Assembly: GCF_003003035.1 (NCBI RefSeq)
Contig: NZ_PVTS01000001.1
Coordinates: forward strand, 248,001 to 312,000
Source: Marinilabilia salmonicolor
GTDB taxonomy: Bacteria; Bacteroidota; Bacteroidia; Bacteroidales; Marinilabiliaceae
DNA: 64,000 bases
Direction: 5' to 3'
The position numbers and the translations under genes were made by a program. Below, piece by piece: positions 35,950-47,080 of the stretch. Numbering within the stretch: the stretch's first letter is position 1; each line of letters starts with the position of its first letter. The notes under the pieces are model-generated. The model saw only the letters and a program-made list of their open reading frames with translations. It searched no databases and had not been told where the DNA came from.

Positions 35950-36501
35950 ATGTCAAGGATAGGAATAGTACCAATCAGCATACCTTCCGGTGTTAACGTA
36001 ACGGTTAAGGAGAGCGTTGTGACCGTAAAAGGTCCCAAAGGAGAACTTCATCAGAAGATTGACCCTGATATGATCGTAGAAGTTAACGACGGAAATATTG
36101 AAGTGAAAAGGCCCTCAGACGAGAAAAAGCACAAGGCCATGCACGGATTGTACCGTTCATTGATCAACAATATGGTAGTTGGTGTATCCGAAGGATATAA
36201 GCAGCAACTCGAGTTGGTTGGTGTTGGTTATCGTGCACAAAATACCGGCCAGATACTGGAACTTTCGCTTGGGTATTCTCACCCGATTCACATCGAATTG
36301 CCGAAAGAGGTAAGTGTAGAGGCTAAAACTGACCGTAAAAGTAATCCTTTGATTACGCTGGAGTCTGCTGATAAGCAGCTTTTGGGTCAAGTTTGTGCTA
36401 AATTGCGTTCATTGCGTAAACCAGAACCATACAAAGGAAAAGGTGTTCGCTTCCTTGGTGAACAGATTCGTCGTAAGGCTGGTAAGAGCGCAAAGGTTTA
36501 A
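35950..36501 (+). CDS. rplF: 50S ribosomal protein L6
   Basis: This 183-residue protein near the factor-binding site begins MSRIGIVPISIPSGVNVTV and contains LELVGVGYRAQ and the C-terminal signature KPEPYKGKGVRFLGEQIRRK. Two tandem L6 domains are present. Confidence 0.98.
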   Translation: MSRIGIVPISIPSGVNVTVKESVVTVKGPKGELHQKIDPDMIVEVNDGNIEVKRPSDEKKHKAMHGLYRSLINNMVVGVSEGYKQQLELVGVGYRAQNTGQILELSLGYSHPIHIELPKEVSVEAKTDRKSNPLITLESADKQLLGQVCAKLRSLRKPEPYKGKGVRFLGEQIRRKAGKSAKV

Positions 36502-36525
36502 TCTGAGTAAATAAAGTTATTTGAT

Positions 36526-36882
36526 ATGGCTTTTTCAAAACAAAATAGAAGACTGAAAATTAAAAAGCGGGTCAGGAAAAATATTTCCGGAACCGCAGAT
36601 AAACCCCGTATGTCAGTTTATCGCAGTAATAAGCAGATTTCTGTTCAACTGATCGATGATAAAAGCGGGAATACCCTGGCAGCTGCCTCTTCTTTGGTGA
36701 AAGATATCGCTGCAGAAAAAGGTAATAAGTCTGAAAAGGCAGCTTTGGTAGGTAAAATGATTGCCGACAGAGCTAAAAGTGCGGGCATCGAAAATGTGGT
36801 TTTCGACCGTAACGGGTATTTGTATCATGGTAGAGTTAAACAATTGGCCGATGCTGCAAGAGAGGCCGGTCTTAAATTCTAA
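36526..36882 (+). CDS. rplR: 50S ribosomal protein L18
   Basis: This 118-residue 5S rRNA-binding protein begins with the basic [18 protein letters not shown] and ends [20 protein letters not shown]. Five bases separate it from rpsE. Confidence 0.97.
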   Translation: MAFSKQNRRLKIKKRVRKNISGTADKPRMSVYRSNKQISVQLIDDKSGNTLAAASSLVKDIAAEKGNKSEKAALVGKMIADRAKSAGIENVVFDRNGYLYHGRVKQLADAAREAGLKF

Positions 36883-36887
36883 ACATT

Positions 36888-37406
36888 ATGGCTGGAAACA
36901 ACAAAAGAGTTAAAACGAATAATGATATCGAGCTTAAAGACCGCCTGGTTGCAATCAACCGTGTTACGAAAGTAACAAAAGGTGGACGTACCTTCAGCTT
37001 TTCTGCCATTGTTGTCGTAGGAGATGAGAATGGAGTTGTAGGCTGGGGACTCGGTAAGGCCAATGAAGTGACCACAGCCATTGCAAAAGGTGTGGAAGCG
37101 GCTAAAAAGAATTTGGTTCGTGTACCTATTCTTAATGGTACCATCCCTCATGAGCAGATCTCCAAATTCGGAGGTGCACAGATTTTTATGAAACCTGCTT
37201 CTCATGGTACCGGTCTTGTGGCCGGTGGTGCGATGCGTGCCGTACTTGAAAGTGCCGGTGTAACAGACGTTTTGGCAAAATCAAAAGGTTCTGCAAACCC
37301 GCACAACCTTGTGAAAGCAACCATTAATGCACTGTGCGAGATGCGTGATGCCAAAACTGTTGCTGCGCAACGTGGCGTTACCCTGGACAAAGTTTTTAAC
37401 GGATAA
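36888..37406 (+). CDS. rpsE: 30S ribosomal protein S5
   Basis: This 172-residue protein affects decoding accuracy. It contains [40 protein letters not shown] and the C-terminal [16 protein letters not shown]. The dsRBD-like and S5 domains are complete. Confidence 0.98.
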   Translation: MAGNNKRVKTNNDIELKDRLVAINRVTKVTKGGRTFSFSAIVVVGDENGVVGWGLGKANEVTTAIAKGVEAAKKNLVRVPILNGTIPHEQISKFGGAQIFMKPASHGTGLVAGGAMRAVLESAGVTDVLAKSKGSANPHNLVKATINALCEMRDAKTVAAQRGVTLDKVFNG

Positions 37407-37417
37407 AACCCTTTAAA

Positions 37418-37594
37418 ATGGCTAAAATAAAAGTTACCCAGGTTAAAAGTCGCATCAGATGTACGAAACAACAAAAGGCCACTCTGGATGCACTTGGGCT
37501 TAAGAAACTTAACGGTACCGTTGAACATGAGGATACTCCAAATATTCTGGGTATGGTTAAGAAAGTACAACACCTTGTGAGTGTTGAGAAATAA
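37418..37594 (+). CDS. rpmD: 50S ribosomal protein L30
   Basis: This 58-residue protein begins MAKIKVTQVKSRIRCTKQQK and ends VKKVQHLVSVEK, a full-length bacterial L30. It lies 11 bases after rpsE and 31 before rplO, its normal place in the spc segment. Confidence 0.96.
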   Translation: MAKIKVTQVKSRIRCTKQQKATLDALGLKKLNGTVEHEDTPNILGMVKKVQHLVSVEK

Positions 37595-37625
37595 TTTTGG
37601 TTTAACGTTTTTATCGAAATAAATC

Positions 37626-38072
37626 ATGGAATTAAATAATTTAAAACCCGCAAAAGGATCGACTCACTACAGGAGACGTCTTGGTCGCGGACCGGGTTCC
37701 GGTCTGGGTGGTACTTCCACTCGTGGACACAAAGGAGCTAAGTCGCGTTCGGGATATTCCAAGAAAGTAGGTTTTGAAGGTGGTCAGATGCCTTTGCAGA
37801 GACGTGTTCCCAAATACGGTTTTAAGAACTTTAACCGTAAAGAGTACAAATCCATTAATATTCGTACTCTGCAGGAACTGGTTGACAAGACCAATAACGC
37901 AGATATTACTCCCGAGGCACTTTACAATGCCGGATTGATCGCCAAAAATGACCTTGTTAAGATTCTCGGAGATGGTGAGCTTAAAGCAAAAATCAATGTA
38001 AAAGCTCATGCATTCTCTAAATCGGCAAAAGAGGCCATTGAAGCTGTTCAGGGAACTGCTGAAGAATTATAG
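37626..38072 (+). CDS. rplO: 50S ribosomal protein L15
   Basis: This 148-residue protein begins MELNNLKPAKGSTHYRRRLG with the glycine-rich GRGPGSGLGGTSTRGHKGAK loop and the FEGGQMPLQRRVPKYGF signature. A hairpin follows in the 68-base gap before secY. Confidence 0.97.
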   Translation: MELNNLKPAKGSTHYRRRLGRGPGSGLGGTSTRGHKGAKSRSGYSKKVGFEGGQMPLQRRVPKYGFKNFNRKEYKSINIRTLQELVDKTNNADITPEALYNAGLIAKNDLVKILGDGELKAKINVKAHAFSKSAKEAIEAVQGTAEEL

Positions 38073-38084
38073 ACACACAGCATT

Positions 38085-38114
38085 GGCCCTCACCTTTTGT
38101 GAGGGTCATTGTTT
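38085..38114 (+). terminator. Hairpin between rplO and secY (possible attenuator)
   Basis: GGCCCTCAC and GTGAGGGTC form a 9-bp stem with one G-T pair around a 5-base loop, followed by the T-rich ATTGTTTGTTTG. A partial terminator here could lower secY expression relative to the ribosomal genes. Confidence 0.55.
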
Positions 38115-38140
38115 GTTTGTTAATATAGAAAATTACACTC

Positions 38141-39478
38141 ATGAAGTTTATAGAAACCATCCGAAATATCTGGAAGATTGAAGACCTCAAGTCTCGTATT
38201 TTGACAACAATCGGTTTGATGCTTATTTACCGTTTGGGGTCTTTCGTTGTTATTCCGGGTATTGATCCAAATCAGTTGGCCAATCTTGAGGCCCAAACCA
38301 GCAGTGGTGTACTGGGACTGTTAAACATGTTTTCGGGAGGAGCTTTCTCCAATGCTTCTATTTTTGCATTGGGAATTATGCCCTATATCTCCGCATCTAT
38401 TGTTGTACAGTTACTTGGTATTGCCATTCCTTATTTTCAGCGTTTACAGCGTGAAGGTGAAAGCGGGCGAAGGAGAATCAACCAGATTACACGTTATCTT
38501 ACCGTTATTATTCTGTTGTTTCAGGCTCCCGGTTACATCGCCAATCTTCATGCTCAATTGCCCGATTCAGCTTTTGCTGCGTCCGGATGGGGATTTACAG
38601 TGACTTCGACTATTATCCTTACTGCAGGATCCATGTTTGTAATGTGGTTAGGTGAACGGATTACCGACAAAGGTATTGGCAATGGTATTTCACTGATCAT
38701 TATGATTGGTATCATTGCCCGGTTGCCTTTTGCTTTGATTGCGGAATTTGTTTCCCGTCTTGAAGAAGGTGGTGGTCTGGTAATGTTACTGATCGAGTTT
38801 GTAGTTCTATTCTTTGTATTTGCAGGTACCATTCTTTTGGTTCAGGGTACACGTCGTGTTCCTGTTCAGTATGCCAAGAGGATTGTAGGAAATAAGCAAT
38901 ACGGTGGTGTTCGTCAGTATATTCCGCTTAAGGTTAATGCTGCCGGCGTTATGCCCATCATCTTTGCCCAGGCAATTATGTTTGTACCCATTACGCTTGC
39001 CGGTTTTGCTGATAGTGAAACTGCAACCGGATTTGCAGCTACATTTGCTGACTTTACCGGGTTTTGGTACAACTTTACCTTTGCATTCCTGATTATTATC
39101 TTTACTTATTTCTATACTGCAATTACCATTAATCCTCAGCAAATGGCTGAAGATATGAAGCGTAATGGTGGTTTTATTCCTGGTGTTAAACCCGGAAAAA
39201 AAACCATGGAGTTTCTGGATTCTGTAATGTCTAAAATTACGTTGCCAGGTTCTATATTCCTTGCCATTGTAGCTATTCTTCCTGCATTTGCAATGCTGGC
39301 AGGAGTTGATCAGACTTTTGCCCAGTTTTATGGAGGTACTTCATTGTTGATTTTGGTTGGAGTTGTACTGGATACCCTTCAGCAGATAGAGAGTCACCTC
39401 CTGATGAGACATTATGATGGATTGATGAAGTCCGGACGGATTAAAGGACGTACCGGTGGTGGAGCTGCCATGTATTAA
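38141..39478 (+). CDS. secY: Preprotein translocase subunit SecY
   Basis: This 445-residue inner-membrane channel protein for Sec-dependent export has ten predicted transmembrane helices, the plug-region segment GLLNMFSGGAFSNASIFALG and the cytoplasmic loop GTRRVPVQYAKR. The C-terminal tail ends GGGAAMY. It lies inside the ribosomal run, behind a possible attenuator, and is followed by map with no adk gene between. Confidence 0.98.
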   Translation: MKFIETIRNIWKIEDLKSRILTTIGLMLIYRLGSFVVIPGIDPNQLANLEAQTSSGVLGLLNMFSGGAFSNASIFALGIMPYISASIVVQLLGIAIPYFQRLQREGESGRRRINQITRYLTVIILLFQAPGYIANLHAQLPDSAFAASGWGFTVTSTIILTAGSMFVMWLGERITDKGIGNGISLIIMIGIIARLPFALIAEFVSRLEEGGGLVMLLIEFVVLFFVFAGTILLVQGTRRVPVQYAKRIVGNKQYGGVRQYIPLKVNAAGVMPIIFAQAIMFVPITLAGFADSETATGFAATFADFTGFWYNFTFAFLIIIFTYFYTAITINPQQMAEDMKRNGGFIPGVKPGKKTMEFLDSVMSKITLPGSIFLAIVAILPAFAMLAGVDQTFAQFYGGTSLLILVGVVLDTLQQIESHLLMRHYDGLMKSGRIKGRTGGGAAMY

Positions 39479-39498
39479 AAGAAGGGCTGTTTGACAAA

Positions 39499-40284
39499 AT
39501 GATATATTTAAAGACAAAAGAGGAGATAGAGTTACTTCGGGAAAGTAACATGCTGGTTGCCAAAACCCATGGTGAGGTTGCCAAATGGATCAAACCCGGG
39601 GTAACGACCCTGAAACTGGATAAAATAGCAGAAGAGTTTATCAGAGATCATGGAGGTGTTCCTGCTTTTCTGAATTACCAGGGTTTCCCCAATTCGCTTT
39701 GTACATCAGTGAATGACCAGGTGGTACACGGAATACCCAACGACAAACCATTGGAAAATGGGGATATCGTTTCTGTGGATTGTGGCACACTGTTAAACGG
39801 GTATTATGGTGATTCTGCTTATACCTACTGTGTGGGTGAAGTGGATGAAGAAATAAAAAAACTTTTAAGAGTTACCCGGGAATCTTTGTACAAAGGAATT
39901 GAACAGGCTGTAGAGGGCAAACGAATAGGAGATATTGGTTATGCTGTGCAGTCTTATTGTGAAGACAATGGTTTTTCGGTAGTACGTGAAATGGTTGGTC
40001 ACGGTGTTGGCAAAAATCTTCACGAATCTCCGGAAGTCCCTAATTACGGGCGTCGCGGTAATGGTGTGAAGTTGAAGGAGGGGATGGTTATTGCCATTGA
40101 GCCGATGATAAATCTGGGCAAACGTCACATTGTACAGGAAGCCGATGGCTGGACAATCCGTACACGTGACAGAAAGGTTTCTGCTCATTTTGAGCACACT
40201 GTTGCAGTGGGAAAAAATGAAGCAGATATATTATCCAGTTTTAAATTTGTCGAAGAAGTATTACATTTGCAGTCTGAAAAATAA
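39499..40284 (+). CDS. map: Methionine aminopeptidase type I
   Basis: This 261-residue enzyme removes the initiator Met from nascent proteins. The metal ligands are in VSVDCGTLLNGYYGDSAY (two Asp), GHGVGKNLHE (His), AIEPM (Glu) and FEHTVAV (Glu). It has the short type Ia layout without a zinc-finger extension. It lies between secY and infA, as is usual in Bacteroidota. Confidence 0.97.
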   Translation: MIYLKTKEEIELLRESNMLVAKTHGEVAKWIKPGVTTLKLDKIAEEFIRDHGGVPAFLNYQGFPNSLCTSVNDQVVHGIPNDKPLENGDIVSVDCGTLLNGYYGDSAYTYCVGEVDEEIKKLLRVTRESLYKGIEQAVEGKRIGDIGYAVQSYCEDNGFSVVREMVGHGVGKNLHESPEVPNYGRRGNGVKLKEGMVIAIEPMINLGKRHIVQEADGWTIRTRDRKVSAHFEHTVAVGKNEADILSSFKFVEEVLHLQSEK

Positions 40285-40299
40285 AAAGATACACATTTT

Positions 40300-40518
40300 A
40301 TGGCAAAACAAGCTTCTATAGAACAAGACGGTACTATTATCGAAGCACTTTCCAATGCTATGTTTCGTGTAGAGTTGGAAAACGGGCATGTAATAACAGC
40401 CCATATCTCCGGTAAGATGAGGATGCACTACATCAAGATTTTACCGGGCGACCGGGTCAAGGTGGAAATGTCGCCTTATGACCTTACGAAAGGAAGAATA
40501 AGTTACAGATACAAATAA
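40300..40518 (+). CDS. infA: Translation initiation factor IF-1
   Basis: This 72-residue OB-fold factor begins [20 protein letters not shown] and contains [20 protein letters not shown]. It occupies the ribosomal A site during initiation. It is followed 19 bases later by rpmJ. Confidence 0.98.
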   Translation: MAKQASIEQDGTIIEALSNAMFRVELENGHVITAHISGKMRMHYIKILPGDRVKVEMSPYDLTKGRISYRYK

Positions 40519-40537
40519 TTTTACAAATTATAGAGAC

Positions 40538-40654
40538 ATGAAGGTAAGAGCATCTGTTAAGAAGCGCAGTGCCGACTGTAAAATTGTACGGCGCAAAGGT
40601 CGCTTATATGTGATCAACAAGAAGAACCCGAAGTTTAAACAACGTCAAGGATAA
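40538..40654 (+). CDS. rpmJ: 50S ribosomal protein L36 (zinc ligands lost)
   Basis: This 38-residue protein runs from [20 protein letters not shown] to NPKFKQRQG. The zinc ligands of classical L36 (Cys11, Cys14, Cys27, His33) are reduced to Cys14 alone, so it should not bind zinc. This form is common in the phylum. It sits between infA and rpsM. Confidence 0.95.
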   Translation: MKVRASVKKRSADCKIVRRKGRLYVINKKNPKFKQRQG

Positions 40655-40666
40655 AATTTTACGAAT

Positions 40667-41035
40667 ATGGCAAGAATTGCAGGAGTTGATATTCCTACGC
40701 ACAAAAGGGGAGAGATATCTCTGACCTATATCTTTGGAATAGGTCGCAGTACCGCCCAAAAAGTGCTGGACCAGGCCGGTGTAAGCCGTGAAACCAAGGT
40801 CAAAGACTGGACTGATGAACAACTGACCAAAATCCGTGAGATTATTAGTTCGAACATCACTACTGAAGGAGAACTCAGATCTCAGGTTCAGCTTAATATT
40901 AAGCGATTGATGGATATTGGTTGTTACCGTGGTATCCGTCACCGGATTGGTTTGCCCGTGAACGGTCAGTCAACCAAAAACAATGCCCGCACTCGCAAAG
41001 GCAAGAAGAAAACTGTTGCTAACAAGAAGAAATAA
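40667..41035 (+). CDS. rpsM: 30S ribosomal protein S13
   Basis: This 122-residue small-subunit head protein begins [20 protein letters not shown] and contains [20 protein letters not shown]. It opens the alpha-type segment. Confidence 0.98.
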   Translation: MARIAGVDIPTHKRGEISLTYIFGIGRSTAQKVLDQAGVSRETKVKDWTDEQLTKIREIISSNITTEGELRSQVQLNIKRLMDIGCYRGIRHRIGLPVNGQSTKNNARTRKGKKKTVANKKK

Positions 41036-41046
41036 TTAAGTGAATT

Positions 41047-41436
41047 ATGGCAAAAAAGACGGGAAGTCAAAGAAAGAAGGTTGTTAAAGTGGAAGCTGTG
41101 GGACAAGCCCATATTCATTCCTCATTTAACAATATTATCGTTTCTCTGACCAACAACAATGGTCAGGTGATCTCGTGGTCCAGTGCCGGTAAAATGGGAT
41201 TCCGTGGTTCTAAAAAGAACACTCCCTACGCAGCTCAAACTGCTGCCAGCGATTGTGCTAAAGTAGCACATGATATGGGTCTGAGAAAAGTTAAAGTGTA
41301 CGTTAAAGGTCCCGGTAATGGTCGTGAATCGGCTATTCGCGCAATCCACGGAAGTGGCATTGATGTTACCGAGATTGTTGATGTGACCCCACTTCCGCAC
41401 AACGGATGTCGTCCTCCAAAAAGAAGAAGAGTTTAA
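41047..41436 (+). CDS. rpsK: 30S ribosomal protein S11
   Basis: This 129-residue platform protein contains [20 protein letters not shown] and the C-terminal [20 protein letters not shown] long 146-base spacer follows before rpsD. Confidence 0.98.
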   Translation: MAKKTGSQRKKVVKVEAVGQAHIHSSFNNIIVSLTNNNGQVISWSSAGKMGFRGSKKNTPYAAQTAASDCAKVAHDMGLRKVKVYVKGPGNGRESAIRAIHGSGIDVTEIVDVTPLPHNGCRPPKRRRV

Positions 41437-41582
41437 TTGTTTAACTAGTTGTTAACCATAAGTTTTTGGTTTTGAGTTTTGAATAAGGTGGGTTATATAT
41501 ATTATAAACCTCCTCTCTATAATCTTGCGGCTGTCATATTCATCATTTGAAATCAAAAATTTAAAATCAAAAATTTAGTAGA
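41437..41582 (+). other. 146-bp spacer before rpsD with tandem 14-bp repeat
   Basis: This is the longest gap in the ribosomal run. It contains an imperfect inverted repeat around GGGTTATATATATTATAAACC and an exact tandem repeat of AAATCAAAAATTTA (41550-41563 and 41564-41577) ending five bases before the rpsD start. It may hold an internal promoter or a control site; no gene is seen. Confidence 0.55.
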
Positions 41583-42188
41583 ATGGCTAGATATATTGGT
41601 CCTAAAACCAAAATTGCCCGTAAATTTGGGGAATCCATTTACGGACCCGATAAATATTTCGAAAGAAAAAATTATCCTCCGGGACAACACGGTAATTCAC
41701 GTCGTCGTAAGACCAGTGAATATGGTGTTCAGTTGAAAGAAAAGCAGAAAGCCAAATATACCTATGGCTTGCTGGAAAAGCAGTTCCGTAACTTGTTTAA
41801 GAAAGCAACCAACAAACCAGGTATTACCGGTGAAATTTTGCTCGGATTGCTCGAATCCAGACTTGACAATGTTGTTTACCGAATGGGAATTGCTCCCACA
41901 CGTGCAGCTGCCCGTCAGCTCGTGTTGCACCGTCACATTACTGTAGATGGTCAGATTGTAAACATTCCTTCTTATACTTTGCGCCCCGACCAGTTGGTTG
42001 GTGTACGTGAAAAATCTAAATCACTTGAGGTGATTAGTACATCTTTAAGTAATTCAAGTGTTCAGAAGTATTCCTGGCTTGAATGGGATGACAACACCAA
42101 GCAGGGAAAATTTATTAATGTTCCCGACAGGTCGGAAATTCCCGAAAATATTAAAGAACAGTTGATCGTTGAATTATACTCTAAATAA
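41583..42188 (+). CDS. rpsD: 30S ribosomal protein S4
   Basis: This 201-residue primary assembly protein begins [20 protein letters not shown] and has the S4 domain with [20 protein letters not shown] and [16 protein letters not shown]. In E. coli it also represses the alpha operon. Zinc-binding cysteines of some S4 types are absent. Confidence 0.98.
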   Translation: MARYIGPKTKIARKFGESIYGPDKYFERKNYPPGQHGNSRRRKTSEYGVQLKEKQKAKYTYGLLEKQFRNLFKKATNKPGITGEILLGLLESRLDNVVYRMGIAPTRAAARQLVLHRHITVDGQIVNIPSYTLRPDQLVGVREKSKSLEVISTSLSNSSVQKYSWLEWDDNTKQGKFINVPDRSEIPENIKEQLIVELYSK

Positions 42189-42197
42189 TTAATTCTT

Positions 42198-43190
42198 ATG
42201 GCAATATTAGCGTTCCAAAAACCTGACAAAGTCATCATGCTCGAGGCTGACGACAAATTCGGTCGCTTCGAATTTCGTCCTCTTGAGCCGGGATATGGTA
42301 TTACTGTTGGAAATGCCTTAAGAAGAATCTTATTGTCCTCACTCGAAGGATATGCGATAACAACTGTGAAGATTGAGGGTGTTGACCATGAGTTCTCAAG
42401 CATCCCCGGTGTTGTTGATGATGTTACCGAGATTATTCTGAACCTTAAGCAGGTCAGGTTTAAACAAACAGTGGAAGACCATGATCAAGAGAAAATTACC
42501 GTTAAAGTCAGTGGTAAAGAGACCCTGACAGCCGGTGATTTTAATCAATTCCTTAACGGATTCGAAGTGTTGAATCCCGATTTGGTAATTGCGCATATGG
42601 ATACCGATGTTAAGATCCAGATGACTTTGACCATTCAAAAAGGACGTGGTTATGTTCCTGCAGCTGAAAATCAGAATTCCGAACAGGAGATTGGTACTAT
42701 TGCCATCGATTCTGTATATACCCCTATTCGTAACGTAAAGTACGATATAGAGAATTACCGGGTTGAGCAAAAAACCGACTATGAAAAATTGGTTTTTGAG
42801 ATTCAGACTGATGGTTCTATTCATCCCAAAGATGCATTGAAAGAAGCTTCCAAGATTTTGATTCATCACTTTATGTTGTTCTCAGATGAAAAGATTACAC
42901 TCGATTCAGAAGAGAAGGCCAGCGGTGACGAATTTGACGAGGAAGTACTGCATATGCGTCAGATGCTTAAAACCAAACTGGTTGATATGGATCTTTCGGT
43001 TCGTGCCCTTAATTGTCTTAAGGCTGCTGATGTAGAAACTCTGGGTGAGTTGGTACAATACAACCGAAACGACTTGTTGAAATTCCGGAATTTTGGTAAA
43101 AAGTCGCTTACTGAGTTGGATGACCTCCTGGACAACATGGGGCTCAACTTCGGTATGGATATTACGAAGTATAAATTAGACAAGGAATAA
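42198..43190 (+). CDS. rpoA: RNA polymerase alpha subunit
   Basis: This 330-residue protein's N-terminal domain (about 1-230) contains [20 protein letters not shown] for dimerisation and polymerase assembly. The C-terminal domain (about 250-330) has [20 protein letters not shown] and [15 protein letters not shown] for DNA and activator contact. It lies nine bases after rpsD and five before rplQ. Confidence 0.98.
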   Translation: MAILAFQKPDKVIMLEADDKFGRFEFRPLEPGYGITVGNALRRILLSSLEGYAITTVKIEGVDHEFSSIPGVVDDVTEIILNLKQVRFKQTVEDHDQEKITVKVSGKETLTAGDFNQFLNGFEVLNPDLVIAHMDTDVKIQMTLTIQKGRGYVPAAENQNSEQEIGTIAIDSVYTPIRNVKYDIENYRVEQKTDYEKLVFEIQTDGSIHPKDALKEASKILIHHFMLFSDEKITLDSEEKASGDEFDEEVLHMRQMLKTKLVDMDLSVRALNCLKAADVETLGELVQYNRNDLLKFRNFGKKSLTELDDLLDNMGLNFGMDITKYKLDKE

Positions 43191-43195
43191 TTGCA

Positions 43196-43735
43196 ATGAG
43201 ACATAGAAAGAAATTTAATCACTTAAGCCGCACCAGTGCTCATCGTAAGGCTATGCTTTCAAACATGGCCAGTTCTCTGATTATTCATAAGAGAATTAAA
43301 ACTACGGTGGCCAAGGCTAAGGCATTGCGTATGTACGTTGAGCCGCTGATCAATAAATCAAAAACTGACAATACGCATTCCCGTCGTATTGTTTTTAGCC
43401 ATCTTCAGAATAAGGAGGCAGTTTCAGAACTCTTCCGTGAAATCTCTGAGAAAGTGGCCAATCGTCCAGGTGGATACACCCGTATCCTGAAGCTTGGCAA
43501 CCGTCAGGGAGATGCAGCTGAAGTTTGCTACATCGAGCTGGTTGACTACAACGAAAATATGCTTTCTGAGACTTCAGGTGCTGCTAAGAAGAGCACCAGA
43601 AGAAGTCGTCGCGGAGGTAAAAAATCAACTGCTGAAACAGCTGCTCCTGTTGCAGAGGCTGCCGAAAAGGCTCCTGAAGCTGCAAAAGAAGAACCGAAAG
43701 CTGATGATGCAGCTGAAGAGAAAAAAGAAGAATAA
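43196..43735 (+). CDS. rplQ: 50S ribosomal protein L17 with long acidic/Ala-rich tail
   Basis: The L17 core (about 1-120) begins [20 protein letters not shown]. About 55 further residues form a low-complexity tail: a basic stretch ([11 protein letters not shown]), then Ala/Glu/Lys/Pro-rich sequence ending EEKKEE. Extended tails of this kind are usual in Bacteroidota L17. It closes the ribosomal run, and a strong terminator follows. Confidence 0.96.
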   Translation: MRHRKKFNHLSRTSAHRKAMLSNMASSLIIHKRIKTTVAKAKALRMYVEPLINKSKTDNTHSRRIVFSHLQNKEAVSELFREISEKVANRPGGYTRILKLGNRQGDAAEVCYIELVDYNENMLSETSGAAKKSTRRSRRGGKKSTAETAAPVAEAAEKAPEAAKEEPKADDAAEEKKEE

Positions 43736-43770
43736 ACCAGATGAGCTCTCATTTGATTTAAAAGTTCTTA

Positions 43771-43809
43771 AAAAAGGGATAAAGGGTCAGAGCTTTATCC
43801 TTTTTTTTT
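43771..43809 (+). terminator. Rho-independent terminator of the ribosomal run
   Basis: GGATAAAG and CTTTATCC form an 8-bp stem with an 8-base loop, flanked by a five-A run upstream and a nine-T run downstream. Confidence 0.92.
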
Positions 43810-43985
43810 GACAATGCTGCTACTTCTTGTGATCTTTGGGGTGGTAATTTTATGCGTAGGGTTTGTGAGGAATAAATTGACTGTTTTAACGAAGTTATTC
43901 CGGCGCAATTCCTTCGTCTGCTTAATTCATGAATTATTCAGGTTAGATGAGAGATTTTTTCTAATCAAATATTAAACCGAAATAA

Positions 43986-45302
<1,317 letters not shown>

Positions 45303-45633
45303 TTTACAGTTTCTGAATTACAGCCCTCTGATTTTATTAGAGGATTAAAATTTAAAGCCGGATTGCAGAGATGCTTTCCGGCTTTTTATGTTTGTGTTAA
45401 TTAACTAAAATAATGAATTTGTTAATTGTAGCCCCTGTTTTCTTCTATTGCCTTGATTGATTGTTGTTTTGTTTATGCTGTATATTGTTGGTTCATCTTT
45501 ATCTTTTTGAGGCAGATGGTTTGAAATTGTTGATCAAAACATTTTTTAATTTTTTTTGTTTGTTTATCAGGTTTTGGTCTGTACCGGCAAACTCCCGAAA
45601 AATCATTAAAAAAATAACCAATTATTGTTTTAT
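45303..45633. other. 331-bp region between eno and the citrate synthase gene
   Basis: It contains the eno terminator (45354-45387), preceded by a weaker hairpin (CCTCT/AGAGG), and then a T-rich leader to the citrate synthase gene. No open frame here resembles a gene, and no clear promoter box was found. Confidence 0.6.
45354..45387 (+). terminator. Rho-independent terminator of eno
   Basis: AAAGCCGG and CCGGCTTT pair perfectly over 8 bp around a 16-base loop and lead into TTTTT. Confidence 0.88.
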
Positions 45634-46947
45634 ATGGACTACATAAAAGATAAACTCATTACCAAGGGCAGGCCCCAGGCCGAGATTGTAAAGCGGATAC
45701 AAAAAGAGTATGGCGATTCTGTTATTCAGGAGACCACCCTGGGACAGGTTTTTTCAGGCATGAAAGGGGTTGTTTCTCTCCTCACATGCACCTCCAAGCT
45801 GGATCCGGATGAAGGCATTCGTTTCCGGGGCTATTCCATTCCCGAATTAAGGGAGAAATTACCCAAGTTATCCGAAGATGGTGAACCTTTACCGGAAGGA
45901 TTGTTTTATCTCATGCTTTTGGGAGAGCTGCCTAATGATGAAGATGTTAAGTTTTTAAGTGATTCATGGGCGAAAAGAGCGCAGGATATACCTCAGCATG
46001 CGTTTGATGTCATCAATGCTTTGCCTAAGAGTTCGCATCCAATGATACAGTTCAATTCCGCCATTCTGGCTATGAGTACAGAGTCCCACTTTAGACGCGC
46101 CTATCTGGCAGGCATGGATAAACGTGATTATTGGGATCCGATGTATGAAGGAGTAATGGATCTGATCAGTCGTTTGCCGGTAATTGCGGCATATATCTAT
46201 CGCAGGGTTTTTCATGATGAAAAGTATATTGACCCGGATCCGTCGCTCGACTGGGCAGGAAATCTGGCTCATATGATGGGCTTTGAAAGTGAAGAGGTTA
46301 AGCGCCTGATGCGTTTATATATGGTTATCCATGCCGATCATGAAGGTGGAAATGTTTCTGCCCATGCCACACATCTGGTTGGATCTGCTCTTTCGAATCC
46401 TTACTACAGTTTTTCAGCAGGCATGAACGGTCTGGCCGGCCCTTTGCATGGAATGGCCAATCAGAATGTGATGCACTGGTTGCAGCGTTTGATGGACGAA
46501 CTGGGAACGGATGCCCCGACCACTGAGCAGGTACGTGAGTATGCAAAAGCAACCCTTGATTCGGGACGTGTAATTCCGGGTTATGGTCATGCGGTGTTGA
46601 GAAAAACCGATCCTCGCTTTGCGGTGCAGCTTGATTTTGCCAATAAGTACATTCCGGAAGCTCCCCTTATTAAACTGGTGAAGAAAATTTACGATGTGGT
46701 TCCGGATATTTTGACCGAAACCGGGAAAGTAAAGAACCCGTGGCCCAATGTAGATGCTATCTCGGGGAGTTTACTGTCGAGTTACGGGATTACCGAATAT
46801 CCTGTATATACCATGCTTTTTGGCGTTTCCAGGGCATTGGGTGTGTTAACGCAACTGATTTGGGATCGCTTGTATGGATTGCCCATTGAAAGGCCAAAAT
46901 CTCAAAATCTTGAGTGGTTTAAAGATAAAGTTGGTTTTAAAGAGTGA
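45634..46947 (+). CDS. gltA: Citrate synthase, eukaryotic (mitochondrial-like) type
   Basis: This 437-residue enzyme condenses oxaloacetate and acetyl-CoA. The motifs HADHEGGNVSAHATHLVGSA, AGPLHGMANQ and PGYGHAVLRKTDPRF are those of mitochondrial citrate synthases rather than the proteobacterial hexameric type; the catalytic Asp is in DAISGSLL. The frame reaches an upstream TTG, but the ATG at 45634 gives the natural start MDYIKDKLIT. It is monocistronic with its own terminator. Confidence 0.93.
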   Translation: MDYIKDKLITKGRPQAEIVKRIQKEYGDSVIQETTLGQVFSGMKGVVSLLTCTSKLDPDEGIRFRGYSIPELREKLPKLSEDGEPLPEGLFYLMLLGELPNDEDVKFLSDSWAKRAQDIPQHAFDVINALPKSSHPMIQFNSAILAMSTESHFRRAYLAGMDKRDYWDPMYEGVMDLISRLPVIAAYIYRRVFHDEKYIDPDPSLDWAGNLAHMMGFESEEVKRLMRLYMVIHADHEGGNVSAHATHLVGSALSNPYYSFSAGMNGLAGPLHGMANQNVMHWLQRLMDELGTDAPTTEQVREYAKATLDSGRVIPGYGHAVLRKTDPRFAVQLDFANKYIPEAPLIKLVKKIYDVVPDILTETGKVKNPWPNVDAISGSLLSSYGITEYPVYTMLFGVSRALGVLTQLIWDRLYGLPIERPKSQNLEWFKDKVGFKE

Positions 46948-46980
46948 TACAAGAAGCCAATAAGTTGCCGTAAGCCATTT

Positions 46981-47015
46981 AAACCGGAATGCTGACATGC
47001 ATTTCCGGTTTTTTA
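46981..47015 (+). terminator. Rho-independent terminator of the citrate synthase gene
   Basis: AAACCGGAA and TTCCGGTTT form a 9-bp stem, with TGC/GCA inside, followed by TTTTTT. Confidence 0.92.
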
Positions 47016-47080
47016 GTGGCGGATAGGTGGAAATTGCTATGTTTTTTATATTTTCGTTGTATTCAGACATACTGTAATTT

